From the NCBI RefSeq assembly GCF_003574395.1, contig NZ_QMJY01000081.1:111032-175031 (forward strand): 64,000 nucleotides of DNA, read 5' to 3'. Below, piece by piece: positions 36,922 to 47,074 of the stretch; position 1 is the first letter of the stretch; every line of letters begins with the position of its first letter. The notes beneath the pieces were generated by a model, which saw only the letters and a program-made list of their open reading frames with translations, had not been told where the DNA came from and made no database searches. This stretch comes from Tabrizicola thermarum. GTDB lineage: Bacteria; Pseudomonadota; Alphaproteobacteria; Rhodobacterales; Rhodobacteraceae. The position numbers and the translations under genes are program-made.

Positions 36922-36928
36922 GTGAAAC
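36913..36928. other. parS-like site over the mnmG start codon
   Basis: TGTTTCACGTGAAACC matches parS at 15 of 16 positions (last A is C). The GTG start of mnmG on the minus strand is the central CAC of this motif. ParB binding here could also affect mnmG transcription or translation start context. Confidence 0.8.
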
Positions 36929-36930
36929 CC

Positions 36931-38217
36931 TCACTTACCGATGCAGAAGCTGGCGAAAATCTCGCCCAGAAGGTCGTCCACATCCACTCGGCCGACCAGG
37001 GCATCCAGTGCCCGGACGGCCTGCCGCAGATGCTCTGCCGCCAGCTCGACGCGCGAGTCAGGTCTTACCACTTCCGCTCGTGACTCGGCCAGAGCAGCAA
37101 TCGCAGTTGTGACCGCCACGCGATGCCGTTCGCGCACCAGGGCGCCGGCCGAACCCACCCGCTCACCAAGGATTTCACCGATCCGGGCCAGAAGTTCCGG
37201 CACACCCGCCCCAGTCTTTCCCGAGACAGCCAAGCCATTAACACCTGATCTTGTGTCAGACTTACCTAAAACCACAAGATCATCGCCTTCTGGGTCCAGC
37301 CCTGGCAAGGGTGATCCGTCCGTCAGGAACAGGCGCAAATCCGCCGCCCTGGCACGCGCCAGGGCACGCTCGATCCCCGCCTGCTCCAGAGGATCGGCGG
37401 TATCCCGCAGGCCCGCCGTATCCAGGAACGTCACCGGCAGCCCGGCGATCTCCATCCGCACTTCGATCACATCCCGCGTCGTCCCTGCGATCTCCGACGT
37501 TATCGCCGCCTCCCGCCCCGCCAGTTGGTTCAGCAGCGTGGACTTCCCTGCATTCGGCGCGCCCACGATCGCCACCTCGAACCCGTCGCGGATGCGCTCT
37601 GCCGCGGCCACCCCCGCCGCCTCGCGCCCGAGGTCCGCCATCAGCCCGTCGATCAGCGCCAGCACTTCCGGCGAGACATCCACCGGCACGTCCTCATCGG
37701 CGAAATCGATGGTCGCCTCCAGCAGCGCCCCCGCCCGGATCAGATCGCGCCGCCAGCCCTCGACCTTCTGACCGACCGACCCCGACAGCACCCGCACCGC
37801 CTGCCGCCGCTGCGCTTCCGTCTCGGCGTCGATCAGGTCGGCCAGCCCCTCGACCTGCGCCAGGTCCAGGACGCCATTCTCCAGCGCCCGCCGGGTGAAC
37901 TCGCCCGGTTCGGCCAGCCGCAAACCCGGCTGTTCCGACAGCGCGCGAAGCACCGCCCCCACGACCGCCGGGCCGCCGTGACAATGCAGCTCCACCACCG
38001 CCTCGCCAGTAAAGCTTGCGCCTTCGGCAAAGGACAGCACAAGCGCCTCGTCCAGAAGCTCTCCATCCCACATCAGCCGCCGCAGCCCCGCCCTCCGCGC
38101 AACCGGCAGCGCCCCGCACAGCGCGGAACCGGCCGCAAACGCCGCCGGTCCCGAGATCCGAACCACGGCGAGGCCCGACCGACCCCGCGCCGTGGCGAGG
38201 GCATAGATCGTGTCCAT
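36931..38217 (-). CDS. mnmE: tRNA modification GTPase MnmE
   Basis: The 428-residue protein has the formyl-THF-binding N-terminal domain ([20 protein letters not shown]), a helical domain with an inserted G domain ([37 protein letters not shown], and GKSD in place of the usual NKxD), and the C-terminal CIGK. It works with MnmG on tRNA wobble uridines. The asparagine-to-glycine change in the fourth G motif is the only unusual point. It lies 12 bases downstream of rho. Confidence 0.96.
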   Translation of the reverse strand: MDTIYALATARGRSGLAVVRISGPAAFAAGSALCGALPVARRAGLRRLMWDGELLDEALVLSFAEGASFTGEAVVELHCHGGPAVVGAVLRALSEQPGLRLAEPGEFTRRALENGVLDLAQVEGLADLIDAETEAQRRQAVRVLSGSVGQKVEGWRRDLIRAGALLEATIDFADEDVPVDVSPEVLALIDGLMADLGREAAGVAAAERIRDGFEVAIVGAPNAGKSTLLNQLAGREAAITSEIAGTTRDVIEVRMEIAGLPVTFLDTAGLRDTADPLEQAGIERALARARAADLRLFLTDGSPLPGLDPEGDDLVVLGKSDTRSGVNGLAVSGKTGAGVPELLARIGEILGERVGSAGALVRERHRVAVTTAIAALAESRAEVVRPDSRVELAAEHLRQAVRALDALVGRVDVDDLLGEIFASFCIGK

Positions 38218-38229
38218 CGCCGCGCGCCT

Positions 38230-39501
<1,272 letters not shown>

Positions 39502-39620
39502 GGAATACCTTCGGGCGGACCACGCCCGTGAGGGGGGTCTCGGCAGATGTGCAACGGGAGATGCCTTGGGCCGGACGGCCCTGCAATGCCGCACCTAATG
39601 CCGCAGGGACCGAAAGTCAA

Positions 39621-40082
39621 TCAGTAGCGGAGGATCACCGAAAAGACGATGACCAGCATCAGCACGGTCGGCACCTCGTTCATCATCCGGTAGGTCCGGC
39701 CCGAGCGAGTGTTGGTGCCCGCGATGAACTCTTTCCGGCGCAGGCCCAGCCAGTGGTGGAACCAGGTCATCCCCAGCACCGCTGCCGCCTTCGCCCAGGG
39801 CCAGGCGAAGGACCAGTCCACCACGCCGGGCGTGAAGACCAGCGCCAGTCCGAAGACCCAGGTCGCCACCATGGCCGGGTTCATGATCCCGCGCAGCAAC
39901 CGCCGCTCCATCGTCTGGAACATCGCGTCCGTGGCAGACCCCGCCTGCACCTGCTCCACATGATAGACGAACAGCCGGGGCAGATAGAAGATCCCCGCCA
40001 TCCACGAGATCACCGACACCACATGCAGCGACTTCGTCACCAGATACCAGTCGGCCAGAAAATCCGTGATCGTCTCAAGCAT
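39621..40082 (-). CDS. hemJ: Protoporphyrinogen oxidase HemJ
   Basis: The 153-residue membrane protein has about four hydrophobic segments, with the conserved histidine in VTKSLHVVSVISWMAGIFYLPRLFVYH (about residues 15-40) and later WFHHWLGLRRKEF. HemJ is the oxygen-independent-type protoporphyrinogen oxidase of many alphaproteobacteria and sits beside rho and the chromosome origin in relatives. The ATG at 40082 gives a normal family length; a longer upstream frame runs into the AT-rich non-coding region and is rejected. hemE, often next to it, is absent. Confidence 0.88.
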   Translation of the reverse strand: MLETITDFLADWYLVTKSLHVVSVISWMAGIFYLPRLFVYHVEQVQAGSATDAMFQTMERRLLRGIMNPAMVATWVFGLALVFTPGVVDWSFAWPWAKAAAVLGMTWFHHWLGLRRKEFIAGTNTRSGRTYRMMNEVPTVLMLVIVFSVILRY

Positions 40083-40494
40083 CTTGTCCACCAGAGGGCC
40101 GCTGTTCTTCCTTCTATAAAGAAAGAATGAAAGAAGGAATGTGGATGATGTAGAGCCTGTTGATGACGGGATTTCCGCGGTCGCCCCCAGAAGCATCCAC
40201 AAGGGCGACCCTGGGGACAAGTTCGGGAAAACGATCGGCCCGGGAGCAAAGATCAGGAAATATTCAATTAAATCAAATTCTTGCTCTGAAACTACTGAGG
40301 ATTTCATCCACAGGATGTGCGGGGAAGAACCCGTGCATCAGGTTTTCTCCCGTCCCTCGTGACAATGCCGTGCACAGCGGGATATCTCTGGCCCGGGCAC
40401 CCCGGACTGCGTCACTTGCCCACAGCCCCCCCTGCGACCCGGCTTTCGCCCCCGCCATGACCCCAGGAACAAACTGCGGATATCCACACCCCCC
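40083..40494. other. Putative chromosomal replication origin (oriC)
   Basis: This 412-base gap between hemJ and maf has no convincing gene. It contains four DnaA-box-like 9-mers: TCATCCACA on the minus strand at 40140-40148, GCATCCACA at 40193-40201, TCATCCACA at 40304-40312 and ATATCCACA at 40480-40488, each one or two changes from TTATCCACA. An AT-rich island at about 40256-40285 (AAATATTCAATTAAATC) stands out from the GC-rich surroundings and could be the unwinding element. The rho-hemJ side and the maf-aroE-coaE-dnaQ side match the gene order around alphaproteobacterial origins, and two parS sites lie 3-5 kb away. Confidence 0.68.
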
Positions 40495-41082
40495 ATGATC
40501 CTCGCCTCCACCTCTCCCACCCGCCTCGCCATGCTCCGCGCCGCGGGCCTCGACCCCACCCCCGTCGCCCCCCGCGTCGATGAGACGACGATCCGCGACG
40601 CTCTTGTGGCCGAGGGTGCCTCCCCCCGCGACATCGCCGACACCCTGGCCGAGATGAAGGCCCGCAAGGTCGCCGAGAAGCACCCCACCGACCTTGTCCT
40701 CGGCTGCGACCAGGTCCTCGCGCTCGACCGTCAGACCTTCGCCAAGCCCGCAACCCCCGACGACGCCCGCGCCCAGCTCCGCGCCCTTCGGGGCAAGACC
40801 CACAAGCTCCTGTCCGCCGCCGTCGTCTACCAGGCGGCCCGACCCGTCTGGCGTCACGTCGGCGAAGCCCGCCTGACCATGCGCGATTTCTCGGACGCCT
40901 ATCTCGAGGACTACCTTGCCCGGAACTGGGACAGCATCCGCCACTCGGTCGGCTGCTACCGGATCGAAGAGGAAGGCGTCCGCCTGTTCTCGGCCATCCA
41001 GGGCGACCACTTCACCATTCTCGGCCTGCCGCTGTTACCGCTGTTGGCTTGGGCGGGCACAAAGGGCATCATCCCCGCATGA
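40495..41082 (+). CDS. maf: Maf-family nucleotide pyrophosphatase
   Basis: The 195-residue protein opens with [19 protein letters not shown], has the catalytic region [12 protein letters not shown] and [13 protein letters not shown], and [15 protein letters not shown]. Maf proteins hydrolyse non-canonical or modified nucleoside triphosphates. The ATG at 40495 follows directly on the putative origin. It is the first of a plus-strand operon maf-aroE-coaE-dnaQ with overlapping starts; its stop overlaps aroE by four bases. Confidence 0.92.
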   Translation: MILASTSPTRLAMLRAAGLDPTPVAPRVDETTIRDALVAEGASPRDIADTLAEMKARKVAEKHPTDLVLGCDQVLALDRQTFAKPATPDDARAQLRALRGKTHKLLSAAVVYQAARPVWRHVGEARLTMRDFSDAYLEDYLARNWDSIRHSVGCYRIEEEGVRLFSAIQGDHFTILGLPLLPLLAWAGTKGIIPA

Positions 41083-41918
41083 CCGACCACCCCCGCATCC
41101 CGCTTGCCGCCGTCATCGGCCATCCGATCGCCCACAGCCGCAGCCCCGCGCTGCATGGCTACTGGCTGAAACGCTACGGCATCAAGGGCCACTACATCCC
41201 CATCGACATCGCGCCCGTCGACCTGCCCCGCCTCCTCCGCACCCTGCCGGACCTGGGCTTCGTCGGTTGCAACGTCACCATCCCGCACAAAGAGGCCATC
41301 CTCCAGATCGCCGATGTCGTCACCGACCGCGCTGCGCTGATCGGCGCCGCCAACACGCTGATCTTCCGCAAGGACGGCAAGATCCACGCCGACAACACCG
41401 ACGGCTCCGGCTTCATCGCCAACCTGCGCCAGCAGGCCCCGGACTGGAAACCCGCCTCCGGCCCCGCCGTGGTGCTTGGCGCCGGGGGGGCCGCCCGCGC
41501 CGTCGTCGCGGCCCTGATCGAGGTCGGCGTGCCGGAAATCCGTCTTGCCAACCGCACCCGCGCCCGGGCCGACGCGATCCGGCACGACTTCGGCGCCAAG
41601 ATCCACGTCCATGAATGGGTGCAGGCCCCGAACCTCCTCGACGACGCCGTGACCGTCATCAACACCACCGCGCTCGGCATGACCGGCAAGGCCGAGTTCA
41701 ACGTGCCGATGCACCGCCTGAACCCCGGCGCGGTCTGCAACGACCTTGTCTATACCCCGCTCAAGACCCAGTTCCTGATCGAGGCGGAAGAGCGTGGCGG
41801 CATCATTGTCGATGGCCTCGGCATGCTGCTTCACCAGGCCGCGCCCGGTTTCGAACGCTGGTTCGGCATCCGGCCCGAGGTGGACGAGGCCACCCGCAAG
41901 GCCGTCCTTTCGGCATGA
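41079..41918 (+). CDS. aroE: Shikimate dehydrogenase
   Basis: The 279-residue NADPH-dependent enzyme has the shikimate-binding [20 protein letters not shown] and [15 protein letters not shown], then the nucleotide-binding [20 protein letters not shown] and [18 protein letters not shown] near the end. It reduces 3-dehydroshikimate in aromatic amino acid synthesis. The ATG at 41079 overlaps the maf stop (ATGA), and its own stop overlaps coaE in the same way. Confidence 0.96.
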   Translation: MTDHPRIPLAAVIGHPIAHSRSPALHGYWLKRYGIKGHYIPIDIAPVDLPRLLRTLPDLGFVGCNVTIPHKEAILQIADVVTDRAALIGAANTLIFRKDGKIHADNTDGSGFIANLRQQAPDWKPASGPAVVLGAGGAARAVVAALIEVGVPEIRLANRTRARADAIRHDFGAKIHVHEWVQAPNLLDDAVTVINTTALGMTGKAEFNVPMHRLNPGAVCNDLVYTPLKTQFLIEAEERGGIIVDGLGMLLHQAAPGFERWFGIRPEVDEATRKAVLSA

Positions 41919-42511
41919 GCTTCATCCTCGGTCTCACCGGCTCCATCGGCATGGGCAAATCCACCACCGCCCGGATGTTCGCGGACGAGGGCCTTCCCGT
42001 CTGGGACGCCGATGCCGCCGTGCATCGCCTGTATCAGCCCGGCCAGCCCGCCGCGCGCGCGGTGAAAACGCTTTTCGCCGAAGCCATAGACGCCGACGGC
42101 AGCGTCAACCGCGCCAGACTTCGCGCGCTGATCCAGACCGACAGCACCGTTCTCGACCGGCTGAACGCCGCCGTTCACCCGTTGGTCGCTGCCGACCGGG
42201 CGGCCTTCCTGAAAGCCCATGAAGCAGACGACATCGTGCTTCTCGACGTTCCCCTTCTGTACGAAACCGGCCTGGACGCCGCCTGCGATGCCGTGGCCGT
42301 GGTTTCCGCCCCTGCCGAGATCCAGCGCCAGCGCGTCCTCGACCGCGGCGCGATGACAGAGGCCGAGTTCCAGACCATCCTCGCCCGCCAGCTGCCCGAT
42401 GCCGAAAAGCGCGCGCGGGCGGACTACATCATCCCCACGACCAGTCTTGCAGCCGCCCGGCAGGCGGTGAAAGATGTGCTGGCAGACATCCGGCGGACCC
42501 TTGATGCGTGA
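41915..42511 (+). CDS. coaE: Dephospho-CoA kinase
   Basis: The 198-residue kinase begins [20 protein letters not shown] (P-loop), has [12 protein letters not shown] and the lid region [17 protein letters not shown]. It catalyses the last step of coenzyme A synthesis. Its start overlaps aroE by four bases and its end overlaps dnaQ by eight, so the four genes are translationally coupled. Confidence 0.96.
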   Translation: MSFILGLTGSIGMGKSTTARMFADEGLPVWDADAAVHRLYQPGQPAARAVKTLFAEAIDADGSVNRARLRALIQTDSTVLDRLNAAVHPLVAADRAAFLKAHEADDIVLLDVPLLYETGLDAACDAVAVVSAPAEIQRQRVLDRGAMTEAEFQTILARQLPDAEKRARADYIIPTTSLAAARQAVKDVLADIRRTLDA

Positions 42512-43241
42512 AATCGTCCTCGACACCGAAACCACGGGTTTCGAGCCCGCCGAAGGCCACCGCATCGTCGAAATCGGCGCGGTCGAGCTTTTCAATCACC
42601 TGCCCACGGGCCGCACGTACCACCAGTACATCAACCCCGAACGCCCCATGCCGAAAGAGGCTTTCGAGGTGCACGGCATCGGCCATGACATCCTTGACCC
42701 CCCCGGCCAGCCCGTCCCGGGGGGCGTGACCCTGCGCGACAAGCCGGTCTTCGCGCGCATCGGCCGGGCCTTCCTCGATTTCGTCGGCGACGCGCAGCTG
42801 GTGATCCACAATGCCGCCTTCGACATGAAATTCCTGAACTTCGAACTCGAACGCGCGGGCCTGCCGGGCCTGCCGTTCTCGCGTGCGACCGACACGCTGA
42901 TGCTCGCCCGGACGAAATTCCCCGGCTCCCCCGCCTCGCTCGACGCGCTCTGCCGCCGGTTCGGCATCGACAATTCGATGCGCGAAAAGCACGGGGCGCT
43001 CTTGGACAGCGAAATCCTGGCCGAAGTCTATCTGGAGCTGATCGGCGGCCGCCAGCCGGATCTGGTGCTTGCCGCCGCCGCCCCGGCCTCGGCGCGCAAT
43101 GCCAGCGGCGAGGCGATCACCTGGCGCCCGCGCCCGCGCCCCGAACCGCTGCCCCCCCGGATCACCGAAGACGAGGCCGCCGCGCATGCCGCATTTCTCG
43201 GCAAGCTCGGCGATGCCGCCATCTGGAAGAAGACCGTCTAG
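42504..43241 (+). CDS. dnaQ: DNA polymerase III epsilon subunit
   Basis: The 245-residue proofreading exonuclease has Exo I in [10 protein letters not shown], Exo II in [16 protein letters not shown] and Exo III in [17 protein letters not shown]. The C-terminal tail that binds the polymerase subunit is present. Compared with E. coli there is an insertion of about 13 residues (around 62-79, [14 protein letters not shown]) between HGI and the next conserved helix. The ATG at 42504 overlaps the coaE end. A palindrome cluster at 43266-43324 separates it from the convergent secB. Confidence 0.95.
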   Translation: MREIVLDTETTGFEPAEGHRIVEIGAVELFNHLPTGRTYHQYINPERPMPKEAFEVHGIGHDILDPPGQPVPGGVTLRDKPVFARIGRAFLDFVGDAQLVIHNAAFDMKFLNFELERAGLPGLPFSRATDTLMLARTKFPGSPASLDALCRRFGIDNSMREKHGALLDSEILAEVYLELIGGRQPDLVLAAAAPASARNASGEAITWRPRPRPEPLPPRITEDEAAAHAAFLGKLGDAAIWKKTV

Positions 43242-43265
43242 GGCGACGTTACAACGGGAAACCCC

Positions 43266-43324
43266 GTCCCGGGCCTGACCCGGGACCTCCCCCGTTGCCC
43301 GAGGCCCCGGCACAAGGCCGGGGC
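43266..43324. terminator. Double hairpin between dnaQ and secB
   Basis: Two adjacent perfect stems occupy the gap: GTCCCGGG/CCCGGGAC (43266-43273 and 43279-43286) and GCCCCGGC/GCCGGGGC (43304-43311 and 43317-43324). The CCTGACCCGGGACCTC core resembles the palindrome at 1424-1488, so this is probably the same repeat class, serving as a two-way terminator. Confidence 0.6.
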
Positions 43325-43332
43325 GGGGTCTC

Positions 43333-43851
43333 TCAGTTGACCTGCTCGGTCGGCGCCGCCGATGCCGCCTGCGCCTGCGCGCGCCGGGCCAGTTCCTGCC
43401 GGTACAGCGCCATGAAGTCCACCGTATCGACGTTCAGCGGCGGGAAGCCTCCGTCGCGCGTCACGTCCGAGATGATCCGGCGGACAAAGGGGAACATCAG
43501 GCGCGGGCATTCGATCAGCAGGAAGGGGTGCAGCTGCTCTTCGGCCACGCCCTCGATGTGGAAGGTGCTGCCGTATTCGACTTCCAGCAGGAACAGCACA
43601 TCGCCGTTGACCTTGTTCTTCGAGGTGACCTTGTACTTGGTCACCACCTCGTACTGGTTCGGCGCCGGGCGCTTGCGGGCGTCCAGGCTGACCGCGACCT
43701 GGATGTCCGGCTGGACCTCGCCGGCGCTCAGGCCCTTCTGCACCACCACGTTCTCGAAGGAAAGATCGCGGACATACTGTGCAAGCACCTGCATCCTGAT
43801 CTGCGCAGGGGCCGCCGCCGCGCCATTCCCTGCCGGGGTTTCGTCTGCCAT
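43333..43851 (-). CDS. secB: Protein-export chaperone SecB
   Basis: The 172-residue protein has the SecB core RMQVLAQYVRDLSFEN and VQPDIQVAVSLDARKRP, then KVNGDVLFLLEVEYGSTFHI and ECPRLMFPFVRRIISDVTRD, with PPLNVDTVDFMALY. It keeps preproteins unfolded for SecA. Length and motifs are standard for alphaproteobacteria. It is convergent with dnaQ. Confidence 0.96.
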   Translation of the reverse strand: MADETPAGNGAAAAPAQIRMQVLAQYVRDLSFENVVVQKGLSAGEVQPDIQVAVSLDARKRPAPNQYEVVTKYKVTSKNKVNGDVLFLLEVEYGSTFHIEGVAEEQLHPFLLIECPRLMFPFVRRIISDVTRDGGFPPLNVDTVDFMALYRQELARRAQAQAASAAPTEQVN

Positions 43852-43930
43852 GTTCCGGTTCTCCCAAACGGATTTGCGGCCTTCTATCAGACCGGGGGGC
43901 CGCTCTCAATGCCGCCGTTCTGAGGAACCG

Positions 43931-43955
43931 AAAAGGCCAGCCCGAAGGGCCGGCC
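43931..43955 (-). terminator. Rho-independent terminator for the iolG operon
   Basis: On the minus strand GGCCGGCCC, a TTC loop, and GGGCTGGCC (one mismatch) are followed by TTTT. It lies about 80 bases after the iolG stop and ends the transporter/dehydrogenase transcript before secB. Confidence 0.75.
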
Positions 43956-44036
43956 AATTCCTAACGATTCGTGAATGCCCACGGCCAAGTGCCTGATTTC
44001 ATTCACTCGAAAAAAGTGACCACGCGCGGCGCACCC

Positions 44037-45038
44037 TCAGAGGATCTCGCTCATCTTCACTACCCGCCCCTCGGCGACCGACTTCAAGGCCGCCTCGGCG
44101 AGGGCGAGCGCCGCCAGCCCGTCCTCCCCCGAAGGCTGCGCCTTGGCCTTGCCGCCCATCGCATCGATGAAGGCCGCGATCTCGGCCGCGTAGGCCTCGG
44201 TATAGCGGGTCATGAAGAAGTCATGCAGCGGCGGCCGGGTATAGCCCGCCCCGGTGGCCACCTCGATGCTGACGGGCCGCTGGTTCTCGGCCGCCACCAT
44301 CCCGCCGGACCCATGCACCTCGATCCGCTGGTCGTAGCCATAGGTCGCCCGGCGGCTGTTCGAGATCACCGCCATCTTCCCCGTGGCCGTCTTCAGCATC
44401 ACCTGGACCGAGTCGCTGTCCCCCGCCTTGCCGATCTCGGGATCGACCAGCACCGAAGCCATGGCCGAGACCTCGGTCACCTCCTCGCCCAACAGAAACC
44501 GCGCCATGTCGAAGTCATGGATCGTCATGTCCCGGAAGATCCCGCCCGACCGCCGGATGTAATCGACCGGAGGCGCGCCCGGGTCGCGGCTGGTGATGAC
44601 CACCATCTCCACCGCTCCGATGGTCCCCTTGTCGATCTCGCCCCGCACCGCCCGGAAATGCGGGTCGAAGCGGCGGTTGAAGCCAACCATCAGCGTGCCG
44701 TTGTGGGCGCGGACGACCTCCAGGCACTGCTTGACCCGGGCCAGGGACAAGTCGATGGGCTTTTCACAGAACACCGCCTTCCCGGCCTTCACGAACTGCT
44801 CGATCAGGTCGGCATGGGTATCGGTCGGCGTGCAGATCACCACAGCGTCGATGTCCCCGGCCGCCGCAATCGCGTCGATGGTCCGCACCTCGCAGCCATA
44901 CTGATCCGCAATCGCCCGCGCCGCCGCAGGCATCGCATCCGACACCGCCACCAACCGCGCGCCCGGGTTCCCCGTCACCGCCTTCGCATGAACCTTCCCG
45001 ATGCGCCCCGCACCCAGAAGCCCGAACCTGATCGTCAT
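44037..45038 (-). CDS. iolG: Inositol 2-dehydrogenase-like (Gfo/Idh/MocA family)
   Basis: The 333-residue protein has an NAD-binding start RFGLLGAGRIGKVHAKAV, the family EKPI motif in AVFCEKPIDLSL, and GGIFRDMTIHDFDMARFLL carrying the catalytic DxxxHD-type residues of inositol dehydrogenases. It oxidises myo-inositol or a related cyclitol at the expense of NAD. It is the last gene of an ABC transporter operon (binding protein, permease, ATPase, dehydrogenase), which suggests its substrate is what the transporter brings in. MocA of rhizopine catabolism belongs to the same family. Confidence 0.85.
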   Translation of the reverse strand: MTIRFGLLGAGRIGKVHAKAVTGNPGARLVAVSDAMPAAARAIADQYGCEVRTIDAIAAAGDIDAVVICTPTDTHADLIEQFVKAGKAVFCEKPIDLSLARVKQCLEVVRAHNGTLMVGFNRRFDPHFRAVRGEIDKGTIGAVEMVVITSRDPGAPPVDYIRRSGGIFRDMTIHDFDMARFLLGEEVTEVSAMASVLVDPEIGKAGDSDSVQVMLKTATGKMAVISNSRRATYGYDQRIEVHGSGGMVAAENQRPVSIEVATGAGYTRPPLHDFFMTRYTEAYAAEIAAFIDAMGGKAKAQPSGEDGLAALALAEAALKSVAEGRVVKMSEIL

Positions 45039-45077
45039 TTTCTCTCCTTGTCCCGGGCCGACCCCGGCTTTCCACTG

Positions 45078-45845
45078 TCAGGCGTAGGCGGCGTCCGAAC
45101 CGCCCTTCACGCCGGTGATGTAGCTGACGATGTCATTGCCGTCGGTCTCGTCCTTCCGCAAGGAGGCGACGATGCGGCCCCGGCGAAAAACCACGATCCG
45201 GTCCACCAGATCGAACACCTGCCGGAGGTTGTGGGAAATCAGGATCATCGGAATGCCCCGGTCCTTCAGCCCGCGGATGATGTTCTCGACCTGCGCCGTC
45301 TCCTGCACCCCCAAGGCGGCCGTCGGTTCGTCCATGATGACCAGCTTTGACGCAAAGGCCGCCGTCCGCGCGATGGACACGCACTGGCGCTGGCCCCCGC
45401 TCATGTTGCGGATCGGGTTGTCCACGTTCGGAATCTTCACCGCCGTCGTCTTCAGCGCCTCAAGCGTCCGGTCCCGCATCGTCTTGCGATCCAGCCAGGA
45501 AAACGGCCCGAGACGGAACTTGAACAGCTCGCGCCCGAGGAACAGGTTGGACGGGACGTCCAGATCATCAGCCAGCGCCAGCGTCTGGAACACCGTCTCG
45601 ATCCCGGCCTGCCGTGCCTCGAGCGGGCCCGCGAAGTGCACCGGCTGGCCGTCGAAGATGATCTCGCCGGAGGTGCGCTGCTCCACCGCCGTCACCTGAC
45701 GGACGAAGGTGGACTTCCCCGCCCCATTGTCGCCCACCACGGCGACATGCTCGCCCTCATGCAGAATGAAGTTCGCATCTTCCAGCGCATGCACGCCGCC
45801 GTAGTGCTTGGTCAGGCCGCGGGTTTCAAGAATGATCTTCGACAT
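45078..45845 (-). CDS. Sugar ABC transporter ATP-binding protein (single domain)
   Basis: The 255-residue ATPase has Walker A VGDNGAGKSTFVRQ, signature NMSGGQRQCVSIAR and Walker B LVIMDEPTAALG, with the H-loop in LISHNLRQVFDL. Only one nucleotide-binding domain is present, as in FrcA-type importers, unlike the double-domain MmsA at 54016. The start ATG at 45845 lies 4 bases after the permease stop. It energises uptake of a sugar or cyclitol. Confidence 0.88.
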   Translation of the reverse strand: MSKIILETRGLTKHYGGVHALEDANFILHEGEHVAVVGDNGAGKSTFVRQVTAVEQRTSGEIIFDGQPVHFAGPLEARQAGIETVFQTLALADDLDVPSNLFLGRELFKFRLGPFSWLDRKTMRDRTLEALKTTAVKIPNVDNPIRNMSGGQRQCVSIARTAAFASKLVIMDEPTAALGVQETAQVENIIRGLKDRGIPMILISHNLRQVFDLVDRIVVFRRGRIVASLRKDETDGNDIVSYITGVKGGSDAAYA

Positions 45846-45849
45846 CGAC

Positions 45850-46962
45850 CTACCCCCGGCTGCGCTTGCGTTGACGCCACTGATCCAGCACCACCGCGCC
45901 CACGATGATCGCGCCCTTGACCATCTCCTGGTAGTAGGCGTCCAGCTTGATCGACGTGAAGCCCGAGATGATGACGGAGAAGATCGCGGCACCCAGCACC
46001 GTGCCAAGGATCGACCCGCGACCCCCGGCCAGCGAGACGCCCCCGATCACCGCCATCGCGATGGCGTCAAGTTCGTACATCACCCCCATCCCGGCCTGGG
46101 CGGTCAGGTTCTTCGAGGTGAGAAGCACCGCTGCAACCGCCGAAAGCAGGCCCGCGATGACATAGACCAGCACCTTGTGCCGGTCGACGTTGATCCCCGA
46201 CATCCGCGCCGCTGCCTCGTTCGAGCCGATGGCATAGCAGCGCTTGCCGTAGAGGGTGTAGGTCATGATGACGTGGAACAGGATCGCCAGAAGGACGAAT
46301 ACCACGGCGGGGTTTTGCCCGGGCCAGTGCAGCAGGCCGAAGGTCATGCCGCCGAGAAGATCGCCGTTGGCGAGTTGTCCGTATTCGGCAGTCGGAAAGC
46401 TGACAGGCTGGCCGTTCGACCACCAGCGCGCGGCGCCACGGGCGCTGACCATGACACCAAGGGTTGCGATGAACGGAGGGATCCTGGTGTAGGCAATCAG
46501 CAAGCCGTTGATGAGTCCTGCAAAAAGTCCGCAGGCAAGGCCGATCGCAATCGGCACGATCACCGGCAGATCCATTGCCCAGTCCCCGAAGATCGCCTTC
46601 GGATTCGGGTTGCCGTTGACCATCGCGGTCTGGGCAAAGCTCATCACGACCATCGCTGTCGCGCCCACTACCGACCCTGACGACAGGTCGATGCCGCCGA
46701 TGATGATGACCTGCGTCACCCCCAGGGCGATGATCCCGATGATCGCGACCTGAAGGATCATGATGTCGAGCCGCTGCTGGTTGAAGATCGCGTCCACGTT
46801 GTCGCGCATGTTGAACAGGAAGCTTCCGCCCTGCATGCGGTTCAGGATCTCGAAGATCAGGATGATCAGGACCAGCGCGCCGAACACGTTCCATTCTGGC
46901 GCCCGCGACCGTTTCGCCGGATCGTATTTCAGGCCGCCAAGCCCATGCGTTGCCTCTGCCAC
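45850..46962 (-). CDS. Sugar/inositol ABC transporter permease
   Basis: The 370-residue RbsC-like permease has about nine to ten hydrophobic segments and the family motif GGIDLSSGSVVGATAM, with INGLLIAYTRIPPFIATLG and a terminal SLAGGRGSILGTVLGA. The N-terminus is longer than usual, with a polar region before the first membrane helix. The start is a GTG at 46962 preceded by GGGAGG. It forms the membrane channel with the binding protein at 47075 and the ATPase at 45078. Confidence 0.88.
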   Translation of the reverse strand: MAEATHGLGGLKYDPAKRSRAPEWNVFGALVLIILIFEILNRMQGGSFLFNMRDNVDAIFNQQRLDIMILQVAIIGIIALGVTQVIIIGGIDLSSGSVVGATAMVVMSFAQTAMVNGNPNPKAIFGDWAMDLPVIVPIAIGLACGLFAGLINGLLIAYTRIPPFIATLGVMVSARGAARWWSNGQPVSFPTAEYGQLANGDLLGGMTFGLLHWPGQNPAVVFVLLAILFHVIMTYTLYGKRCYAIGSNEAAARMSGINVDRHKVLVYVIAGLLSAVAAVLLTSKNLTAQAGMGVMYELDAIAMAVIGGVSLAGGRGSILGTVLGAAIFSVIISGFTSIKLDAYYQEMVKGAIIVGAVVLDQWRQRKRSRG

Positions 46963-47031
46963 GTCGTCCTCCCTTCCCCCAAGGCTTCGGCAAGGCAGAC
47001 CGAGGATACCTTGCCCGCGCCAGCAATAAAC

Positions 47032-47055
47032 GGGGCGACCGTGACCGGCCGCCCC
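47032..47055 (-). terminator. Intercistronic hairpin after the binding-protein gene
   Basis: GGGGCGACC (47032-47040) and GGCCGCCCC (47047-47055) pair with one mismatch in the 112-base gap between the binding protein and permease genes. Such hairpins are common after binding-protein genes and raise their mRNA level relative to the permease genes. Confidence 0.55.
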
Positions 47056-47074
47056 TGAGATGCCCGGAAGGGGC

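Noticed and set aside
40256..40290. CtrA-type binding site (TTAA, 7 bases, TTAA) in the putative origin
   Set aside because: One TTAA is present in the AT-rich island but no second half at the right distance.
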